A stretch of DNA of 64,000 nucleotides from Saccharothrix luteola (GTDB lineage: Bacteria; Actinomycetota; Actinomycetes; Mycobacteriales; Pseudonocardiaceae): the NCBI RefSeq assembly GCF_020859565.1, contig NZ_JAJHUO010000027.1:62001-126000 (forward strand), in the 5' to 3' direction. The notes under the pieces were generated by a model. It was not told the DNA's origin. It saw only the letters and a list, made by a program, of their open reading frames with translations, and did no database searches. The number at the start of each line of letters is the position of its first letter. Positions within the stretch are counted from its first letter, which is position 1. This document shows, piece after piece, positions 62,401 through 64,000 of the stretch. A program made the translations under genes and the position numbers.

Positions 62401-64000
62401 GGAGCCTCCGGGCCAGGGCGGTGGAGCGCCGGTCGAGTTCGGCGTAGGTGAGGGTGACGTCGTCGTAGACGACCGCGACGGCGTCCTGGGTGCGGGCGGT
62501 CTGGTCGGCGATCCGGCTGACGAGCGTGCCCTCCGGCACGTCGGCGGCGGTCGCGTTGAGCCGCGCCAGCCACTCGGCTTCGGCGTCGGAGACGAGGTCG
62601 AGGCTCGCCACCGGCCGGTCGGGGGTGGTGGCGAACGAGGACAGCAGCCGGACCAGCCGTTGGGCGAGGGAGGCCACCTCGGCGTCGGGGAGGCGGTGCT
62701 TGAGGCGCAGTTCGATGCGCTCGCCGGGGAGGGCGATCAGGGCCAGCGGGTAGTGCAGCTGGTCGCGGATCTCGACGTCGTCGACCACGTCGGGGAAGTT
62801 CTCGACCACGACGAGGGTGTCGAACAGCTCGCCGTGCCCGGTGACGCGCTGGATCTCGGCGAGGCCGAGGTGCTGGTGGTCCAGCAGCCGCGCCTGCTCG
62901 CTCTGCAGGTGCTGGAAGGTGGTCGCCAGGCTGTCCGCCCCCTGCCAGCGCTGGCGGACGGGGACGGTGTTGATGAACAGGCCGACGGCGTTCTCGATGC
63001 CCGGCACCTCGGCCGGCCGCCCGGCCACGGTGGTGCCGTAGACGACGTCGGCCCGTCCGGTGAGACCGCCGAGCAGCAGGCCCCACGCGCCGTGCAGGAC
63101 GGTGCTGAGCGTGAGGCCGCGCCGCCGCGCCTCCCCCAGGAGCGCCGCGCTCAGCTCGGCGGGCAGCCGCACGCGGTGCTGCCCGTGGCGCGGCGAGACC
63201 TCGAACTCGCCGACCGGCACCGCTTCGCGGGCGTCCCCTCCCAGGGGACCCCTGCTTTCATTCTGCCGGCCAGGTCCGACGATTCCGGGCCGCGCGGGTG
63301 AGGTTGTGGACAGGCCGGCGATCCTGGTCGGTTCGTCCACATCGGACAGGGCCGCGCGCCACGCCTCGTGCGCCGCGTCGCGGTCACGGCTCGCCAGCCA
63401 CGCGAAGTATCGCCGGTGGTCGACCGGTTCCACCCGGCCGCCGACCAGCTCACGCCGCAGCAGCCCGACCGACCACCCGTCCAGCAGGATGTGGTGCAGC
63501 GTCAGCACCAGCCGGTCACCGTGCCGGGCCGCGCGCATCAACGGCGGCCGGGACAGGTCGAACGGCTCGGCCCGTTCGGCCGCCAGCACGGCCTCGACGT
63601 CGTCACCCGCCGGGTACTCGCGCCACGGCAGGACCAGGCTCTCGGCGATCACCTGCTCCACGCGCCCGCGATCGGTCTGGCGGAAACCCGCCCGCAGCAA
63701 CGGGTGCCGGTCCAGCAGCCCCTGCACGGCGTCCCGGTCGACGTCCAGGCTCAGCACTTCCTGCACCACGTACGAGTCGTCCTCGTCGTACTGCGCGTGG
63801 AAGAAGAAGCCCTCCTGCAACGGCGACGCCGGCAGCACGTCCGACGAGAACCCGTCCAGCGAGACCTCGTCGGCGCCGGCCACCCGCGCGACCCGCGCCA
63901 ACCCGGCCACGGTCCGGTGCTCGAACACCTCGCGCGGGGTGAACTCCAGGCCCGCGGCACGCGCCCGCGACACCAGCTGCATCGTGACGATGCTGTCGCC
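53465..64000 (-). CDS. NRPS, 3' part (at least three modules; probable hydroxamate siderophore synthetase)
   Basis: At least 3511 residues; the 5' part lies beyond the window (first visible residues GDSI belong to a carrier domain). Approximate order: PCP end (64000-63860), C1 (63850-62590; HHILLDGWS), A1 (62540-61100), PCP (61090-60900; LGGDSI), C2 (60820-59580; HHLILWDGWS), A2 (59500-58020), PCP (58010-57810; LGGHSL), C3 (57770-56480; HHITTDEWS), A3 (56400-54960), PCP (54910-54700; LGGHSM), C4 (54680-53470). All A domains carry YTSGSTGRPKGV. Codes by eye: A1 DVWHFSLVDK (Ser, as in EntF), A2 DMENLGLINK (hydroxyornithine, as in coelichelin module 3), A3 DVFILGAVNK (unassigned). No E or TE domain is visible. 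C4 has SYLAVDEWS in place of HHxxxD. Confidence 0.93.
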   Translation of the reverse strand, partial: GDSIVTMQLVSRARAAGLEFTPREVFEHRTVAGLARVARVAGADEVSLDGFSSDVLPASPLQEGFFFHAQYDEDDSYVVQEVLSLDVDRDAVQGLLDRHPLLRAGFRQTDRGRVEQVIAESLVLPWREYPAGDDVEAVLAAERAEPFDLSRPPLMRAARHGDRLVLTLHHILLDGWSVGLLRRELVGGRVEPVDHRRYFAWLASRDRDAAHEAWRAALSDVDEPTRIAGLSTTSPARPGIVGPGRQNESRGPLGGDAREAVPVGEFEVSPRHGQHRVRLPAELSAALLGEARRRGLTLSTVLHGAWGLLLGGLTGRADVVYGTTVAGRPAEVPGIENAVGLFINTVPVRQRWQGADSLATTFQHLQSEQARLLDHQHLGLAEIQRVTGHGELFDTLVVVENFPDVVDDVEIRDQLHYPLALIALPGERIELRLKHRLPDAEVASLAQRLVRLLSSFATTPDRPVASLDLVSDAEAEWLARLNATAADVPEGTLVSRIADQTARTQDAVAVVYDDVTLTYAELDRRSTALARRLRGHHVVGVAVPRSAELLVALLGVLKAGAAYLPLDLDYPAERVEFMLADSGATTVVRPEDCADSAAPPVDLPAPHPDQPAYLIYTSGSTGRPKGVVVTHRAIVNRLAWMQHEYGLTADDRVLQKTPSSFDVSVWEFFWALCEGAAVVLAKPDGHRDPAYLADLIRRERITTLHFVPSMLAAFVGVPEVHEDAAWSASLRRAFSSGEALTGDVAARWLALTAVPLHNLYGPTEAAVDVTYFEYDAAPDPAVPIGRPVWNTQLHVLDPFLRPVPTGVPGELYLAGVQLALGYHGRFGLTAERFVANPFGAPGERMYRTGDLVVRRPDGVLVYLGRTDRQVKVRGNRIELGEVESALVAQPGVRRAAVIARDNQLLGYVTPADVDLDAVRTGIAAALPAAMVPHAIVALPDFPLTPSGKLDQNALPSPTLAKTERRAPGNDRERLLCEVFGDVLGLADLGVDDDFFVLGGDSITSIAVSSRARRLGIEISPRDVFEHRTVAALAAVETTADTADDAPLLVLTDEQRAALPEAEDVWPLSPLQEGLYFHSSYDTGALDVYLSQETMDFAGRLDVERLRRAGAALLERNPSLRAGFTSDGVPSPVQFIAPGLEIPLRVVDAEDADVPRLLAADRRERFDLAAPPLCRFLVLRLPDGRDRLVITHHLILWDGWSAWLFLEQLLELYRDVDAELPPPGTYRDYLAWLARQDHDAALRAWRTALSGLREPTLVAPVDRSREPVIPAEFHQELTEELTDRIRAQARRYGLTANAVFNAAWAMVLASQVGRDDVVFGTAVAGRPVEVDGVEHVIGMFLNTIPTRIAVDPRETVLELLRRIQAERTALMAYEHVGLGEIQQEAGHRQLFDTLFVLRTGDGDDRQGEFAARHGVLEVSNVDGTHFPLTLIITPGARTRVTLASRPDIFAADAAEALLTRYTTVLRRLVESPDALLGTLDVLPDRERRALEAEWDASANPVVSETIADLLVAQARRTPDATALVFGDQRLTYAELQDRIDALARLLISRGAGPERVVALALPRTIEMVVALFAVLRTGAAYLPLDLDHPADRLLLMIEDTKPLCVLSTTAVGLVPDAVCVDDLPDAPDEVEWPTFSLDHPAYVIYTSGSTGRPKGVVTPYRGLTNMQLNHQQAIFAPAIAAAGGRRLRIAHTVSFAFDMSWEELLWLVEGHEVHVCDEELRRDAAALVAYCDEHLVDVVNVTPTYAQLLIEEGLLEGHVPALVLLGGEAVPESVWQRLRETPGTYGYNLYGPTEYTINTLGASTEDSETATVGKAIWNTRAYVLDARLRPVPPGSPGELYIAGVGLARGYHDRFGLTAERFVADPYGPPGTRMYRTGDLVRARADGNLDFLGRTDDQVKIRGYRVELGEVESALATQPGVTHAAVVVDAGPGGVKRLVGYVVSDTDPAALRENLKRSLPDYMVPVAIMPVDALPLTVNGKLDVRALPKPVVSGAASSRAAATREEDVLRGLFADVLGVPSVGVDDNFFDLGGHSLLATRLVSRARSALGVELAIRDLFDAPTVAELALRAGGGSARPPLAPVERPAELPLSSAQQRLWLIQQMEGTSAAYNFPLVFTLNGPLDVAALTAAVADVVDRHEALRTVFGEHEGTPFQRVLHDVTPVVVVREASREDVPGIVRDEVERPFDLRTELPLRVTIASLAREEHLVVILLHHITTDEWSDRPFLRDLATAYRARRAGEAPRWAPLPVQYADYTVWQRDVLDLVGEQQLDFWSQALAGAPEELELPVDRPRPGRPTFRGSDLEVVFTPEQADALRAFAQTSGASMFMVVQAAVAALLGRLGAGDDIPLGAPIAGRTDEALDDLVGFFVNTLVLRADLSGDPSFAELVGRVKETSLAAFSHQDVPFEAVVDRLNPTRSAARNPLFQVMVGYHSRGGDAGSFDGLPVTWVGHETTTAKFDLVFSFTEVVGGPVVCRLEYATDLFDRVTVERLGARLTTLVDAVLAAPSAPVSAVDLLAPDERRRVVDEFNRTARAVPEETFTTMFARCVAERPDAVAVVDRHRSVDYAWLDARSNKIARLLVARGVGRESVVGIAVPKSADMVAAVVATLKLGAAYLPLDLSHPADRIAYMIEDSAASLVVTTRDAPVPDVTGTLVLDAVADELTATSDEPLVHSGPSALDSAMYVIYTSGSTGRPKGVVVPHEGISSLAATAIDRMGLTAESRVLQFASVGFDVAVFELTMALCVGGRLVFAPDEVRVAGPELTDFLRDRRITHMILPPSLVSALPADCELPEGSTILVGTETVPPDVIGRWAGRLNLLAAYGLTEATVNSTLWKAVPEWDSAVPIGVPDPNTTVYVLDDRLRPVPPGVVGELYVSGRGLARGYIGQAALTASRFVASPFGPPGARMYRTGDRARWRADGNLDFLGRVDTQVKIRGFRIELGEIEAALTRHPAVAQAAVVADRTGDVTRLVGYVVGSTDDDLRALVAERLPEYMVPAAVIFLDGPLPLTPNGKLDRRALPRPDWSAMTGDDRPVTPEQKAIAELFAEILGVSPGIHDNFFTLGGHSMASMRLVGKIRSVFGVDIALRDVFDSPTVAGLAGRLTGATSARPPLRRFDRPVDLPTAPVQRGPVRRGPVSWDHALALKATTPFDVPALVAAYADVVERHEPLRTVLDGDVQRAVPASPLAVEPVVALDEALPAFAAEPAEPGRPPVRARLVVDASGAQALLLTMSYLAVDEWSVVPLFRDLQHAYAARRRGEAPQWTELPVTYADYTLWSAEVVEAVGEEQHAFWRDALRDLPDLALPRSGDRRPGRHPAAVIPFSLPAALHAAVDRLATRTGTSMFMVVQAAVAAALTPYGTDLPIGTMVAGRTEEALADLVGCFFNRIVLRTDTAGRPSYTELLARVRATDLAAFDHADVPVPVEPQVMIVHHEKAVLSTLEGGTGSLEAVPTGTTPAELTISFYEPQDDGPVPCYLVYATDLFTPTTAQHLADAVLHHLHRATTDPDRRIEP
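63222..63315 (-). other. In-frame palindrome-bearing insertion inside NRPS C1 domain
   Basis: Compared with the C2 domain of the same protein, C1 has about 31 extra residues between EPTRIAG and VPVGEFE (Ser/Pro/Gly/Asn-rich, e.g. ARPGIVGPGRQNESRGPLGG). The DNA contains a perfect hairpin GTCCCCT-CCC-AGGGGAC at 63233-63249 and a locally AT-richer piece (TGCTTTCATTCTG). The reading frame is kept. It has the look of a small palindromic element that landed in a tolerant interdomain linker. Confidence 0.65.

Noticed and set aside
53274..64000. A thioesterase or epimerase domain in the visible NRPS
   Set aside because: No GxSxG thioesterase motif follows the last C domain, and each PCP-to-A interval has room for only one ~430-residue C domain. 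A dual C/E function of C1 or C2 could not be tested by eye.

Overview
The window is chromosomal DNA of a very GC-rich actinomycete. The frequent GTG starts, chains of genes overlapping by 1-4 bases (ATGA/GTGA), an AfsR-type SARP regulator, a snapalysin, a lipomannan-type mannosyltransferase set and an MbtH-dependent NRPS all fit a filamentous Pseudonocardiales-type organism (Saccharothrix, Lentzea, Actinosynnema or a relative). The genus is inference. No rRNA, tRNA, CRISPR array, transposase or phage gene was seen. No gene-free gap exceeds 300 bases; the longest are 4288-4554, 5278-5513 and 23581-23811.

Left part (1-24 kb). A probable trans-envelope redox locus (lipoprotein, DUF4142 protein, membrane di-haem/ferredoxin fusion, ferredoxin reductase with a repeat tail) is followed by a secreted M15 peptidase. 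Next come a giant Ser/Thr kinase-STAND-WD40 protein with an FHA-like partner, then a membrane-anchored serine protease pair. A phosphatase / histidine kinase / response-regulator operon precedes a leftward MptB + two GT87 mannosyltransferase operon.

Middle part (24-53 kb). This is a mosaic of one- to three-gene units, several with recognisable operators: an AfsR-type regulator beside a DHA2 exporter, a HelD/HelR-type RNA polymerase ATPase, and a nitrilase-like protein lacking its catalytic Glu. There are a TetR/epimerase pair sharing twin dyad operators, an iron-box-controlled FecCD/FecE importer, and a WXG100 protein coupled to an HExxH metallopeptidase. A TetR/DUF4267 pair, an SDR + ECF41 sigma pair, a PadR + FAD monooxygenase operon and a snapalysin complete it.

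Right end (53.3-64 kb). The 3' part of an NRPS and its coupled MbtH gene run leftward and off the right edge. Visible order: end of a carrier domain, C-A(Ser)-PCP-C-A(hydroxyornithine)-PCP-C-A(unassigned)-PCP-C, with no thioesterase. The specificity codes point to a hydroxamate siderophore. The terminal C domain has lost its HHxxxD histidines, and the first visible C domain carries a short in-frame palindrome-bearing insertion. The iron-regulated importer at 35.6-38.4 kb may serve the same siderophore, but it is 15 kb away and no binding-protein gene lies beside it.

A palindromic intergenic repeat occurs at 25.2 kb and, as an inverted pair, at 53.1-53.3 kb, just downstream of gene ends.
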